Assembly (NCBI RefSeq): GCF_910592395.1
Contig: NC_088312.1
Coordinates: 2,232,001 to 2,296,000 of the forward strand
DNA: 64,000 bases
Direction of reading: 5' to 3'
DNA from: Lineus longissimus
Taxonomy: Eukaryota > Nemertea > Pilidiophora > Heteronemertea > Lineidae
Shown here: piece by piece, positions 34,574 to 46,813 of the stretch
Layout: every line of letters starts with the position of its first letter
Numbering within the stretch: position 1 is the stretch's first letter
Translations under genes and position numbers: made by a program
The notes under the pieces: generated by a model
What the model was told of the DNA's origin: nothing
Database searches by the model: none
The model's input: the letters and a program-made list of their open reading frames with translations, nothing else

Positions 34574-37270
34574 CTAGTTTTCCGTTTGGTCTAGGTGTGT
34601 AATTTGTGAAGACAGGATCACTCCGATTGACCCCGTGATCGCTGACGTCACTGGGATGGTAATGGTTGAGCCAGTGGCGTGAATCATTGCGCCCATACAG
34701 AGGGAGATGACGATCTGAGCCAGGAACAACATGCTGGTCACCAAGGCCACGTCGGTTCCTAAACCACGAGAACTTTTCCCAGCGGCATCGTTGAACTGAA
34801 AGGAAAACATGAAAAATTAGGGGAAAATGTGCAACATCTGAGCATGATAAGCCCGTAATGAACGCGTATTGGTGTAACAAAGTCGTACTCAAAAAGAAGA
34901 ATCGCAAGCGAGAACAGAATGAGTGGCATTTGACTTGAGCGAAAAGTTATGAGGTGATACACAAAATTCGAAAATTGAATACTTACCATCCCTTGCTCAT
35001 GATACTTTGTAGTGACAATATAAGGCAGGGTGAAGAGTGTCGCGTAAGTTATGCCAATGGTCGGTGAGAACACCAGGACGACTGGGACTATCCTTACGGA
35101 GGCGATTATCACTGCTCCAATGATGCTGGCGACAGGGCCAATCATGTAGACAACACGCGTTCCTTGAAAAAGAGAAGAAACTGAGTATTTGGAGGGCGTA
35201 TGCAAAATGTCATATATTATATGTTAACCGTTTTTAGGTTGATATAATAACGATGATAACACAGAAGTTTTGGTTAAGCAATTGACCTCTCGGGTTGGTA
35301 GACTCGTCAAAAGCAGTCTCTCGGTGGACTCTGCCTGAAATATATCAAGTTTGAGGTGTTTCAACTGTAGAATGGAAATTTAATTCCGAACTGGATGTAC
35401 ATTTCATTGGTTATCTCACCAAACGTCGCTCTGCATGTGGAACTGTCATTTGACCTACAATTTTAGCGCCGCCCGAAAACTGTTTGGTGAGACAGCTATC
35501 TTTTCTAGTTCGGTATCGATAGCTTTAGCCTATACTAGCTGCACTTACCAAACCTCCCAACTAATCTCTCGATGAACAAGGAATAAATGGAGCTTGTAGC
35601 AGCATACATCGCCAGCGCAATCGAGCCGAGTCTGACACCATCATTGTAGAGATTACTCTCAACGGATCCGTCGGGGGCGCTCGGAGAACCATGGTACACA
35701 GCCTGGCCAACAAAATCGGTGAAATAAAGTGCCCATGTCACGATACTCATCCAAAGGAAGAAGTTTGAGACACAAACCCAGGCGACACATTTTGGCAAAC
35801 ATATTATCGACTTCGCGTAAGTGAGGAAGGATGTTCTGCTGTTCCCGTGTTCGTTGCTGTTCTTTGCCTTCTCAGTAGGCCTATCGGGAACAGCGCCATA
35901 GTCAAGGCGGTGACCACCGTTTCCAGCTTCCGTATTGTCCAATGCCAGCTTTGGCTCCTCACGATCCAAGCCTTCATCGTCACTACCAGCCTGAAGGTCA
36001 TCAAGAGGAATCTCCCCAAAACTGGTCACCGCAAACAACACACAAATCAAGTGGAGACCCAAAGCGACACCAAAAACTACTCGGAGCTGCGTGATGAAAC
36101 TGTAACTGCCAGTCACACTCTCCCAGTCCACTCCACCAATGGCATAACCTGCACAACCACCGATTCCCGAGACGATCGTAAAGGTTGTCAAGCCTCGCAC
36201 TTGGTCCTCTTCTGTGCATAGATCGATGACATAAGTCCTGAAGGGGGACTGGCTGCCATCACAACTGAAGTCCATGAGAAGGAGTCCAATGACTGTTAGG
36301 GCAATTCCTATTGGGCAGATGAGATTGAGTTCGCATTCAGTGTCGATAGTTGATGGATTGTCAAGCAGAAGCATAGAATTGTTCCCAATTGAGTTGGATT
36401 CGTTCTCTGTTGAGCCGAGGGTCAAACCTCTGGATGTCTCGGCACCATTGGCATTGATTTGAATCCCATCGAAATGAGAGTTGTTGCTTAAACAATTACT
36501 GTTACCATCTGCTTGGAACGGGTTGCATTTGTCTCCCAGAAGTTGCCCTAAACTGTAGCCATTTGGCAGGAGAAGCAGACCAAGAAGGACTCCAACAGTC
36601 ATGCTAAGAATGAAGGGTCTACGTCTTCCAAGGCGAGAACGACACCTGTCACTTAGAGAGCCCAGCAAGGGGTTGCATATCAGCCCTAAGATGGGTGGCG
36701 TCACCCAGACCCAGGTCATGAAGGTCACGGGCACGTGCAGTTTGAGCATTGTTGGACTGACGAATGCGGTCTCGGCCGCGTAGCAGAAATCAATGCCAAC
36801 AACACCGATGCACATTCTGAGGAGCTCCCACCTGGTTTTACGGCGGTAGGCATGTGGGTATTTCTTCACCACCTCCGGTATGGAGTCGTCATCTTTCGTC
36901 TTCACCAGTTGCACTTTCTCGTCAGTCTGAAGATGGAACGGAATTGAAAAGATGATTTAAACAGTTTTCGCGGTAGGTCTATATCCCTGATGAAAAAGAG
37001 CCTATGTGTATGTTGTACATGTAAATGAGACCTTAGAGTATACTCTAAGTCTAAGATGAGACGTTCAGGTTCGAATGTTATCAAATGAATAGATGTGTAC
37101 AAGCATTGTGTTTTGTTATACAGCATCTACGGGTTCAAAATTACTTCAGAATTTGGCGACAAGCATGGGTACCCTCTTCTAGTGCTAATTTCTGCGAATT
37201 AAGGGTATTTTTTCTACAGCTGTATATACCCATTGCCAGAGAACGAAAGACGCGGTCCAAGACTTACCAT
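34574..37270 (-). CDS. SLC45-family proton-coupled sugar transporter
   Basis: Exons on the minus strand: 37270-37268 (the ATG alone, followed at once by GTAAGT), 36926-35549, 35162-34987 and 34795-34574, totalling 1779 nt (592 aa plus stop). SLC45 proteins are major-facilitator transporters related to plant sucrose symporters; animal members include MATP and PAST-A. Visible marks are the first helix GIDFCYAAETAFVSPTML, then NPLLGSLSDRCRSRLGRRRP near residues 85-105, the family's R-x-G-R-R signature after helix 2, and LLMDFSCDGSQSPFRTYVIDL later in the N half. A long polar loop with acidic and Gly-rich stretches separates the two six-helix halves. The C half ends with helices in the last two exons. 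The substrate is probably a sugar with protons, but this is family inference. Confidence 0.92.
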
Positions 37271-38353
37271 GTTGAAGAGTAGCCTCCTCCAGTCCCGATT
37301 ACAAAGTGCTGATCATCTGACAACGGGTACATAAGGGTACTATCTGTTTGCTGTAATTATGCATTAATTCAGTACTTAAGAATTCGTTCGTAATTTCAAC
37401 AGACATGTTTTCGGGACATCTAGTGCACGTGATGTAGCGGGCATGAAGTGATGGCGCGGGCATGAATAATTCCATAAGCCCACTGCTTATACAAGACATA
37501 CATGATTGCATGTGTCCAAATCATAACTGCATGGTTTAAGATACGTGTAACAGACGGTTTGAATTTCTAAAGAAATATTTTATTGGTGAATATCTAAGAT
37601 ATTTTTCATTATTTTTACTTTTGGAAGGATTTTGGTAAAATAGGCCTAGTTGTCATCGTGTACGAAGGGAAAGGCACGGACAGACTTGCTTGGTAAGCCT
37701 TAGAATTACGACATATGCGGTATCAGAAGGGGATCTGGGAGTGGATCGATTATTCATGACTTGTCTTCTGTACAAATCCTTCTCATATGAATATTTATCA
37801 GACATGCAGGTGAAACATCTTTTACACCGAATGTGATTTAGCAGTATAATTCTAATTCAAGTAGATAAAAAAGGAATAATCATCAATCATTATGCTATAA
37901 CAACCCACCGACGGTATATATTAAAATGTCTTAGGCGTGCGCATGCAGGATGCTGTTCGGCACAGGCATGCATGCATGCAGGCATGCAGGCATGCAGGAT
38001 GCTGTTTGGCACAGCACGTCAATAGCTCAGATATCAAGCGCATGATAGAATCCTTTGTTCCCCGGACAATTTTTCCAATCCAATTACATTTTAACCTTCT
38101 ACACCGACGAGGCATTGGGTCAAAACGATCCTCCGTGCTGGGAAACTAATCTGCCGCGAATATATAATGTGAGCGAATTTTCCGCATGGGTGGGCTCATG
38201 CCAAAATTATATATATACTAGTAATATGCGTATTTATACGTATATACGCGTATGCGTATATTATATATTATTATGTAATTATATACTGATCTAAGATATC
38301 ATGTGCCGACAGCCGCGTCCACTTCATTTGGTGAGCTTGGCCTAAAGAGTAGG
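37271..38353. other. Divergent intergenic region between SLC45 and the ODC-like gene
   Basis: The two genes point away from each other, so this 1.1 kb probably contains both promoters. It holds a CAGGCATG/GCATGCA repeat at 37941-38014 and a strongly alternating purine-pyrimidine AT-rich tract at about 38200-38290 just upstream of the ODC-like start. No coding exon is seen. Confidence 0.5.
37941..38014. repeat. GCATGCAG repeat flanked by two copies of GCAGGATGCTGTTYGGCACAG
   Basis: Several CAGGCATG units are bracketed by two direct copies of a 21-bp motif. The first is at about 37945-37965 and the second ends at 38014. Confidence 0.8.
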
Positions 38354-41300
38354 ATGGATCGCGCCCAAATTTCTAAACGGGAAACTGTAAGTCTACCATA
38401 TAAGAATATGAGCTTTTGTGGCCGCGAGGTGTTTGTCCTCCCAGGTGAGTCAACACCTGACGATTTAGCTCGAGAAATAACAAGAAATCTTGGAAAATAC
38501 GACGTAAGTGGCATAAATTTTAATTCAGTTTACGCTATAGGCGCTCCTTTGATTGGCTAGAAATTTGTACCTTCCTTTAGAACAAGTTACTTTTCCGTTG
38601 AGAAACTTGACTTCAAACTCAAGCTGTGGACCAAAATGATATATAACATCATTTAAACATTTTGTAAAGGTTTTTGAATGTAAGGATGAAAACATACGTT
38701 ATCTCAGAGTGCTAAAGGCAGACCGGATTATATCTGAAATTCAAATTTTCATATGAAACAAGTTCCCGACCTGTTCATTTTGAACATATGTCACTAGTTT
38801 TAACCTGTGTCCGCCTGAGGTTCAGAGTGAGAGAGTAACCAGGCCGGTTACTCTTATGTGTACCAGATGAACAGAATGTTGTTTCTTTGAAAATCTCCAA
38901 CAGCAAAGTTGTTCCAAAATGTTCTCCTTCCCTAGGAAAGGCTAGCGCGCAAGTTTAGGAAGGCTTGCCTCGGTTGGGGAATAGACTCTTCAGGAGGCCT
39001 AATAATATGAGTCTATTTCAGTCGAAGCTATGTATCAGCAAGTTCCAATTGTCGTTACAGGCCAACGGGGCAGTCTACATAAGTCATCTTGACCGACTTA
39101 TTGAAAATTACCAACGCTGGAAGGAATATCTACCTCGCGTTGACATGTTCTATGGTAAGCAGTTTACACCAGTTATGGGTTCATGTTTTGCATTTTTGGG
39201 TCACCCTGCATGAATCATCTCGTACAACATCCCTTGCACCTAGATGCAGCCGGGTGTGAGACTTGCCCCGGATTTGAAGCCGGGCTTGTACTTAGAATCG
39301 GGATCCAGGGGCTCCATAGCTAGTAATGATTGCTTTATGACTCGTTTCAGCTATGAAATGCAACGATGACGAGATGGTCCTGTTGTTGCTGCATCAACTT
39401 GGCGTGCGGTTCGAGTGTGCAAGTCAGGTAGGATTCCTGCCGACTTACTGGCGGATTTCAGAGCTATCTCAAGGGAATTCCCTCAAACGCAAAACCAGCA
39501 AACATAAAATTCTCCATAATCACTTCAAAATTGAGAAATTCACCCCTCTACGATACCGAACTGGCTATGTAACTGGAATCAAAGGGAAAGCTTGGGCGTC
39601 ATACGTTATAGGGGGTGATTAAGGAGAATAGCAAGCCAAATATTGCTGCCACTCGCTTCTACATATGCTTGAAAAAAATATGCCTACATCTGATGGAGTT
39701 TGAGTCCTGTTTCTTTTGGACTTTTCACAGCGTGAAAAAATGTTAAACATGTTGAAAGTCACAATGCAGAAACCTTTTTTTTTAATCCATCAACTCAGCG
39801 AGAAGTGGAGACAGTCATCAATCTCGGTGTGAGACCGGAGGATGTCGTGATAGGGAATCCCACTAGGACAGGGCCGTGTCTGAGGTACTTCGCCAGCCAT
39901 GGCATAGATCTGCTAGCAGTCGACAGTGAGAAGGAGATGGCCAAGATAAAGAAATTACATCCCAAAGCCAGGTGAGGTACCTTGGGGAGGTACAGTAATT
40001 CGACCGCAAACGGGCTTCTGCATGATAAAGGATCCGGGCTGATGAGTGCTCAGTTGTCATTACCTTTACATGCTGTTGTTGCCCGGACTTCTGGTGTGAG
40101 TGATGTATTTTTGACATCCCACTAAAATTTATTTGGGAAAAGATTCAGACCCGTAATAACCGGTATATTCATTCCGTTGGGCGGTGGCCAAAATTTTAGC
40201 TTCACCTGAGTGGTTTTGGTGAGACAATCAATACCGACAGTAATTCTAAAACATCTCAAATTAAGTAACGAATAATATGATTTTAAATGCTTTTAAAATG
40301 CCGCTACATTTTGCACCAACCCAAGCGGTTATGGTTGCCTGACCCAAACCGCTGAATTCAAAACGAGGCTTCATTGGCGCATAGTGCATTGACACTGTAA
40401 TGTGTGGTTCATTCTAAACCCAGTTGTTTTAGAATAATGTACACAGGCATCCTGGATCCTGGATACGGATTGTATCCTTGACGGTACATTAGCGCATGGC
40501 TGTCATCTGATGAAATGGTCTCGACTTTCAGGTTGCTGCTCCGTGTTCGAATAGTCCCTGATAGTGAAAATGACGTGGAAATTTCCCTTGGTCTGAAGTT
40601 TGGCTGCCATCCGAATGATAGTCGACAACTACTTGAAAAAGCCATTCAACTTGAGTTGGATGTGGTTGGAATAACGTAGGTTACCCGATTTTTGAATATT
40701 GGATATAAATGCCAGTTTATTTCACGCGTGGGCAGCTCGAAAATACATCTTAACATTGCCGTAACAGAACGTCACACCATCGCGATGAAACTTGACATGT
40801 ATGAGAGTGTTTTGATATCAGTTTACAGAACAGCATTGTATTTTGCTATAATACGCTGGCTGAAGGAACTGTACGATATTTCTCCCTGGTGTTGGGGAGG
40901 TTGAGAAAAGTGACTTATCAAGGATCCTTCAACGTATACGGATCGAAATATCATGAAATTCGTCCTCTTTCTACCGAGTATCCGTACACGTATAACCTAA
41001 TCCCCATTGGGTATGGTACTCTCGAGTTATCAAGTTCTCCGAAATGAATCACATCTGCTTGCCTCCATTCATTCAGGTTTCACATCGGTTCCGGAATTTT
41101 AAACACAAGGGCTTACGCCTCCGCCATAGAGCAAGTGGCGCCTTTGTATGACATTGCTCGAGAGATCGGCTTTGATATGACCATCTTGAACATCGGCGGA
41201 GGAATACACGGAGGAGACATGGCAATAGAAAAGGTAATACAGTGGAACCCCGGTCGGCGACCACCCCGCTATGACGACCAAGAATCGCCGGTCCCGACGG

Positions 41301-43402
41301 AATGGTTTCCTCTCTAATTACCATTTTAAGGCCCCCGGTAACACGACCATCCGGGTACCCAGACCACGACCACTGGATTGGGCGGTCCCAATGACCAAAT
41401 TCACCCCTCTAACCCGACCAAAGGCCTGCTCAATCAGACTATATATAGTTTTTAGTCTCTATTTATTCTTGTTTTCTTTCCAGACCTGCGAAGAATTAAA
41501 CAGGGCCCTAAACATTCATTTCCCGGCTAGTTCAGGCGTTCGTGTGATCGCTGAGCCAGGGAGATTCCTAGTCACATCCCTTGGTAATCTATACATCAAC
41601 ATACTCAACAAACGTGAAAAGAAGGCACTTGTTCGTGGATACAACGCTTTGAAGAGTGATGGCCGACGTCCTGATTCAGACCGAGGTATTGAGTACAATT
41701 TAAAATACTGTCAAATATTACTTTATACTTTTGTTCCATGCGATTTTAACCGCAGGTTACGGAGCTTTAAATCGCTCGTTGAGGCCCTTGTGTCTATAAT
41801 AAGAATTACCCGGCTTAGCGTGTTTGATTACATTATTGTACATGTGCGCGGTGTAATTAATTTCGCAGAAGTGTGGGTGGGGAATGAAAGAAATAGTTAA
41901 TATGCCAAATTGATTGATAAACTACTGATAATGAGTGTCACAATCTGTTGACGGAAGATTCCGGAATGTCCGACCACTTTAGAGCATGACAAATATGCTT
42001 TGAAAAGTGTGCTAAAATTCAGTAACAACTTGTTTATTTTAGGTGAGAGTGTCACGCACACCGGCCTGGAGCTGTGCCGAAACGACGATGTACCTGATAG
42101 GATGTACATCTGTAACGAGAGCATATTTCAGTTTTTTGCACTGAATCTACATGCCAGTTACGAAATACGGAGGTTCGAACCATTAAATGTAAGTCAATCT
42201 GCATGTCCCTATTGGTAATTATACTTGGTGGAGAATAGCTGAAAGCTGAGCGTCAACTATTGGACCCTATCAACTCTACGGATGGATGGATGAAGAGACA
42301 CTCCACGATCAGAATGATGGTAAAACCCTCTGTCAAAAAGGTGCAACACTTTCACAGCGGATCGTAGCGGTTCTAAATCATATCAAAACATATTACAATT
42401 TAACCTTTTTTTAATATCAATATTTTTTACACGAAACTGTTTCTTTTTTATGTCTTTGTATATGTAAGCTAAACAGCACTCCCTTCCTTCAAAAACGTGA
42501 TAAAGTTCCTATTCAACCTTTGCATTCGGATCTGGGGATCCTGGGAAATACGATAGTTGAAGTTCCACATTAAAGGTTCCGTCATATAGGCTGCACTAAT
42601 ACTACCATATTTAGGCATGCCATGCCATGGGAGAGCCATTATTGCGAGGAAACTATTGAAGGACTCGGAATTCAGGAATACCAGACGACTCGGAACCTGC
42701 ACTTAATGCCCGGATTTCGGGATATTGATTATCCTGGGTGACTGTTGTACATGTATTCAATTCGCCACTTACCCCATTATTTTATCACATTCAGCCTCCG
42801 AGAAATACAAGTGATTCATATCGCTCTATCATCTATGGTCTGTCATGTTGTGGGATTGACATGCTCGGAGATAATGTGGTTCTGCCGGATATGGAAGTCG
42901 GGGACTGGCTGACTGTAGACAACATGGGCAATTACTCTCGTTCAATGAGATCAGACTTCAACAGTTTGCCAGAGCGTTCGGAATACGTCACGATATCTGA
43001 GAAATACGCGTGAGTATCCGAAAACACTGAGTATAGATACAACTGGTGTGGAGACGGAACAAATTCAATAGCCTTGATTAAAAAGGTTTATACTGGTATT
43101 CGCTGAAATGAATTGAGATTGCACAACTTTTATTGGAGTAGAGAAGTTTTTAGTAGTATATATATCTCCTTGATTCGGTATCATGGCCTGATAATGCAGG
43201 CATTGTACGGGTTTCAACATTTAAAATCGCCGTTTTTGTCTACGGCGGGAAACAAATGTCAAAGCCTTGCTGTTAATTTGAATTCTCATCACGATACGTT
43301 ACTCATCATTAATTTTCTCTATGTAATTCTAGGAATATGCTTGGTTCTGAGATGAGATGCTATCCTAATGGAAGAAGCGGACATGTTCGAAGCGACGGAT
43401 AA
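38354..43402 (+). CDS. Ornithine decarboxylase-like protein with substituted substrate residues
   Basis: Exons 38354-38503, 39061-39154, 39351-39427, 39799-39971, 40532-40675, 41077-41233, 41484-41685, 42043-42188, 42795-43009 and 43333-43402 give 1428 nt (475 aa plus stop), with all phases kept. It is a fold-type III PLP enzyme of the ODC/antizyme-inhibitor family. The PLP lysine is kept (FYAMKCND, K84, matching mouse K69), as are FHIGSG (H215), the glycine-rich phosphate loop NIGGGIHGG (253-259), AEPGRF (289-292), and VGDW...NMGNY (Y428, matching Y389). By alignment, the LYDH stretch carrying mouse Asp332 reads LHAS, and the CDG carrying Cys360-Asp361 reads CCG (C399-C400). Cofactor binding looks intact while ornithine recognition looks altered. 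It may be a decarboxylase of another substrate or a regulatory pseudoenzyme. ODC itself is usually about 460 aa. Confidence 0.9.
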
Positions 43403-43779
43403 GATGGAAGCAACGGAATATCGCGTTTTGAAAAAGATGATCGCTATTTCCTCAGGAACATATAATTACACGCATGTGATTTGCTCGGTTTCCCGGCCCA
43501 TGATAGCACATAGACACAATAAATCGCACTATTCAGCGACTTACTCAGTTATTTAATTATCAGGTTTCGCAACCCTTACGATGAGCAGCGAACGACGATG
43601 TATGTCAATGTACTTTATCGACGAAGTTTCTTGAAAATATTCCGTTTCCTCTTACGAATAACTATAAGTATAGCCAAGAGGAAATAAAATGGAAACGGGC
43701 CACTCACATCCTCAAAGGATGGCGTCTTACCAGCGAGTCAAAAGCGAAATCAAGTTCATTGACGATGAAAATACAATCC

Positions 43780-44523
43780 TCAGTGATCTCGTATAGGGAG
43801 CGTCTCCAGGTGTTGGACATCAAATGTTTCCTCCTTTCCCTCCATCATGGCGATGCTTTCGACATTCCCAGCTGTCTTATCGCGATTACCATGGTTGTCA
43901 GTGTCCTCACCCTCTGTCCCAGCCGGGACTTGCCTGTCTCCAGTTTTCGCAACCTTATAAACCACTTTCAGAGTCATAGAATACCCCAGGCGGTGCTTCC
44001 CACAAAACACCGAGTCCAGGCTAATAATTATCTGCAAGACGGAGACCGGTACGACACCAAGTGCGACAACTTGGAGCAATAGTAGCATAATGTTCAACTT
44101 CGTCATCTTTAAGAGTAGCAAACACGCCCTTGCCTCAACAGCCAAGGCGGCAAACATACCGAGCAAGGAGAATACTGTGCTTATAATCATTATACAAGCC
44201 CGGAATTTGCGCCGCTTTACTTTTGTCGCTTTAATCGCGAATGACCCACCGAATATTACAAGCAGGCCCGGGATGAAGAAGATATAGATCTCAATGAACA
44301 TAGTTTCCGGCTGTATGGTAAGCGAGTTCATGGAGAGGAGAGCCCCGCCGAATGTTGTCTGGGCGATACCGACTTTTCGTGCGGTTGAGTAGCTGAAGAA
44401 GCGATAAGGTTGCTTCACCTTGGTCTTGTCCACTTCGACTGTGATTTCGCCCTTCTCTTCGTTCCGAGTGATCACGGGTGCTTTTTTCGCCGGGTGCGGC
44501 ATAGTCCCACTCTCGGCCATCAT
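43780..44523 (-). CDS. Four-helix membrane protein, MS4A/CD20-like
   Basis: This is a single open frame of 247 aa on the minus strand. A hydrophilic N-terminus of about 50 residues is followed by four hydrophobic segments (near residues 55-68, 75-97, 109-132 and 144-172), a tight pairing of helices, and a polar C-terminal tail of about 60 residues rich in Lys, Glu and Gly. The ARKVGIAQTTFGGALLSMNS motif entering helix 1 resembles the K-x-L-G-x-x-Q-I start of CD20/MS4A-type proteins. The family call is by topology and this motif only; other tetraspan groups are possible. Either of two adjacent Met codons could start translation. It converges with the ODC-like gene, whose stop lies 378 bp away. 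I cannot exclude an upstream 5' untranslated exon. Confidence 0.65.
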   Translation of the reverse strand: MMAESGTMPHPAKKAPVITRNEEKGEITVEVDKTKVKQPYRFFSYSTARKVGIAQTTFGGALLSMNSLTIQPETMFIEIYIFFIPGLLVIFGGSFAIKATKVKRRKFRACIMIISTVFSLLGMFAALAVEARACLLLLKMTKLNIMLLLLQVVALGVVPVSVLQIIISLDSVFCGKHRLGYSMTLKVVYKVAKTGDRQVPAGTEGEDTDNHGNRDKTAGNVESIAMMEGKEETFDVQHLETLPIRDH

Positions 44524-45773
44524 GAAAATTCAATGGAATCTGAAAAGAGAACATGGTCATGAATTTGAAAGAGGGGCCGAGCGAGTGTTTGCTGTATGCC
44601 AGCGAAAAAAGGGATGCGGGTTGGTTTTCTGACAGAAAATAATGAAATGGTAATTTAGCGGGCATTGTTTTTGTAATGTATACACTTCATTGACTAACTG
44701 CTTCCAATTATCCAGGCCCCGGTTTTTCTGACAATATACATACATATATCATAATATCTCCTTGTCAAGTCTGAAATTATTTCCAAAGTATAGGTCATTT
44801 CGCCAGTATTTGCACGAATACCGAAAACTAGGTATATTCGATGTTTCTGTTTAAAGAGACAATTATAGGCATAAGAATGCATGCCGATTTGTCGTCGTTG
44901 TGCGTCGGTATGAGGCGATACCAATATGATTCGCTTTTTAACACGCGGAACGTACAGTCCTGCAGGTATAGAGTAGCACATGTGATATGTCAAAGACCAC
45001 TGTGAACGTTTGGAATATTATTCTGTCATTTATAACAAATCCTTATTATTAGTAATGACTTGAATGAGAGAAAGTCCGTGGTGTTGGCTATTATCTATTC
45101 ATTCCAAGTTGGTCTTTGAGGACAGAATCAAAACTACGACCGGAATAAGATAAATTTTACCTGATTTGTTTTGGCAAGATGAAATATGAACACTACCCTG
45201 TGTTTTTCGATGACTTCTTCGTATCCTTCTTCAATTGGAAACCGATCTTGGGAACCTAAAAACTGGGAAATGTCCCAAAAGTACTTACGAATGTCGCAAA
45301 GCTGGAAAATGTCCTAAAAAGACTATTGCGTACTGTCCTCAATGCCTGGAATGTCCTGGTGTTATTGCGTAGTGTCCTCAAAGCCGTTTTGTCTGCCCCT
45401 TCCAATGTCGCAGAACAATCAGCTACATTCTTGATCAAGTCCCAGCGAAAATGTCCGTCAATACCCTCTAGATGATTTGGCCTGACTGGGATTGTGGATG
45501 GATGATTTGATGAAGCCAAAATAAATGAGATCAAACAAAATGAGACATTAATGGGCTCTTCGTTCGACCCAATTATCAAGCAATTCATGGCATTAGATTG
45601 ATCATGAGGTCTAATTTGGAGAACCATGAAAAATTCATACTGAGAGAGCTAGCAACAGTGACTTGGCTGTCGATCAAACGTAAATGGCAATGAAGCCCCC
45701 ATCAGAACGTATTTTTATTGGTTGTGACCTTACTCCGGAGGCAGAAGATCTTCATCGACCTCCTCCCATAACT

Positions 45774-46060
45774 ATACAATACAATACAATAATATATTTG
45801 TATAGCGCCTTTCCAGGTTTCCCTGCCCAAAGCGCTGCTCTCCTCATAACTGACTAATTGAAATAGGTTTGAAACATCCATGACTCAAGAAGGGTTTTAA
45901 AGTGATTGATAGAGTTTGCTGCCTTGATGTTGCTCGGCAGCTTCTTCCAGAGTGTAGGGGCAGCAGTTGTAAAAGCCCGATCTCCATATTTGGTTTTTGA
46001 TCTGCGAGGGACAAGGCGCTCGGAGCAGGACAACCTGGTAAGGCGCACACTAGTCCCCAC
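45774..46060 (-). mobile_element. 5'-truncated CR1/L2-like LINE: reverse-transcriptase C-terminal tail plus 3' UTR
   Basis: On the minus strand, a frame from 46060 to a stop at 45854 encodes SERLVPRRSKTKYGDRAF, then APTLWKKLPSNIKAANSINHFK. This is the VPR-x-K-T-K-x-GDRAF...APxLWNxLP signature found at the end of CR1/L2-type retrotransposon polyproteins. The 3' UTR follows with AAAGCGCT...AAAGGCGCTATACAAATAT and a short (ATTGT)n tail ending near 45774. No catalytic polymerase motif is left, so it is a dead fragment. Confidence 0.8.
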
Positions 46061-46240
46061 CCTTAACAGTGACTGTGTCGATAGTGACTATGGACTGCCT
46101 CTGGAGCCTAATGTCATTAATGCGTATAGCAGCAGCTCCTGTAACCAGCGTTATTGGAAACTACTTGCCTACGATTTCTTTGCTCGAATACAACTACATG
46201 TATTTCTTAATCTGCCATGACTCCACAGTTAACCGACCAG

Positions 46241-46813
46241 TTGTTTGTACTGGGTAACGAAGCCTCCGTTATAACCAACTCAGTGGTTGTGACACTGTCT
46301 TTGGCATGGACGTCCATACATATAGACAGATGCCTGTGTCTCGGGTCAACAAGATAGCTATTAACCTGGACAACGACGCAATCGTTATATCATTGTCTTT
46401 GGTCGACTAGTTGGCAGACTTATTTTGTTGTCGTCATGGGCCATTTCAATGGTTTTCGATATTCCCTCAGGCTCGTCATTAAACTAGACGATTAAAACCC
46501 ACATAGTCGCATCCGTTCAACCAACTCATTTCAATCTTGGTCAATCATTTGGCTATTTTTTTACCGGCCACATTCACGTCTCTTCTATGAATGGTTGCCT
46601 GTCAATCATTAGCTCACACAACCAGTGTTCCTGGTCTATTCTTACTGGTTGCTTACTATTTTGGGCCGATGATAAACTCAATGTTTGAGATGGATTTGTT
46701 CCTGGCCAAAGTTTCTCTTGTTTCCGATCTGGTCAACTTTTTGTCCATGCCAAAGACAGTGTAACAACCACTGGGTTGGTTATAATGGAGGCTTCGTTGC
46801 CCAGTACAAACAA
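46241..46813. mobile_element. 573-bp foldback/MITE-like element with about 70-bp terminal inverted repeats
   Basis: The left arm from 46241 (TTGTTTGTACTGGG...) through CCTCCGTTATAACCAAC to CTTTGGCATGGAC at about 46310 is matched in reverse by about 46742-46813, with only a handful of mismatches. The middle, about 430 bp, encodes nothing recognisable. I could not define a target-site duplication by eye. Confidence 0.75.

Noticed and set aside
45256-45627. 123-aa minus-strand frame with repeated RTLRN/RTF segments
   Set aside because: The amino-acid repetition comes from short imperfect DNA repeats; no start context or homology.
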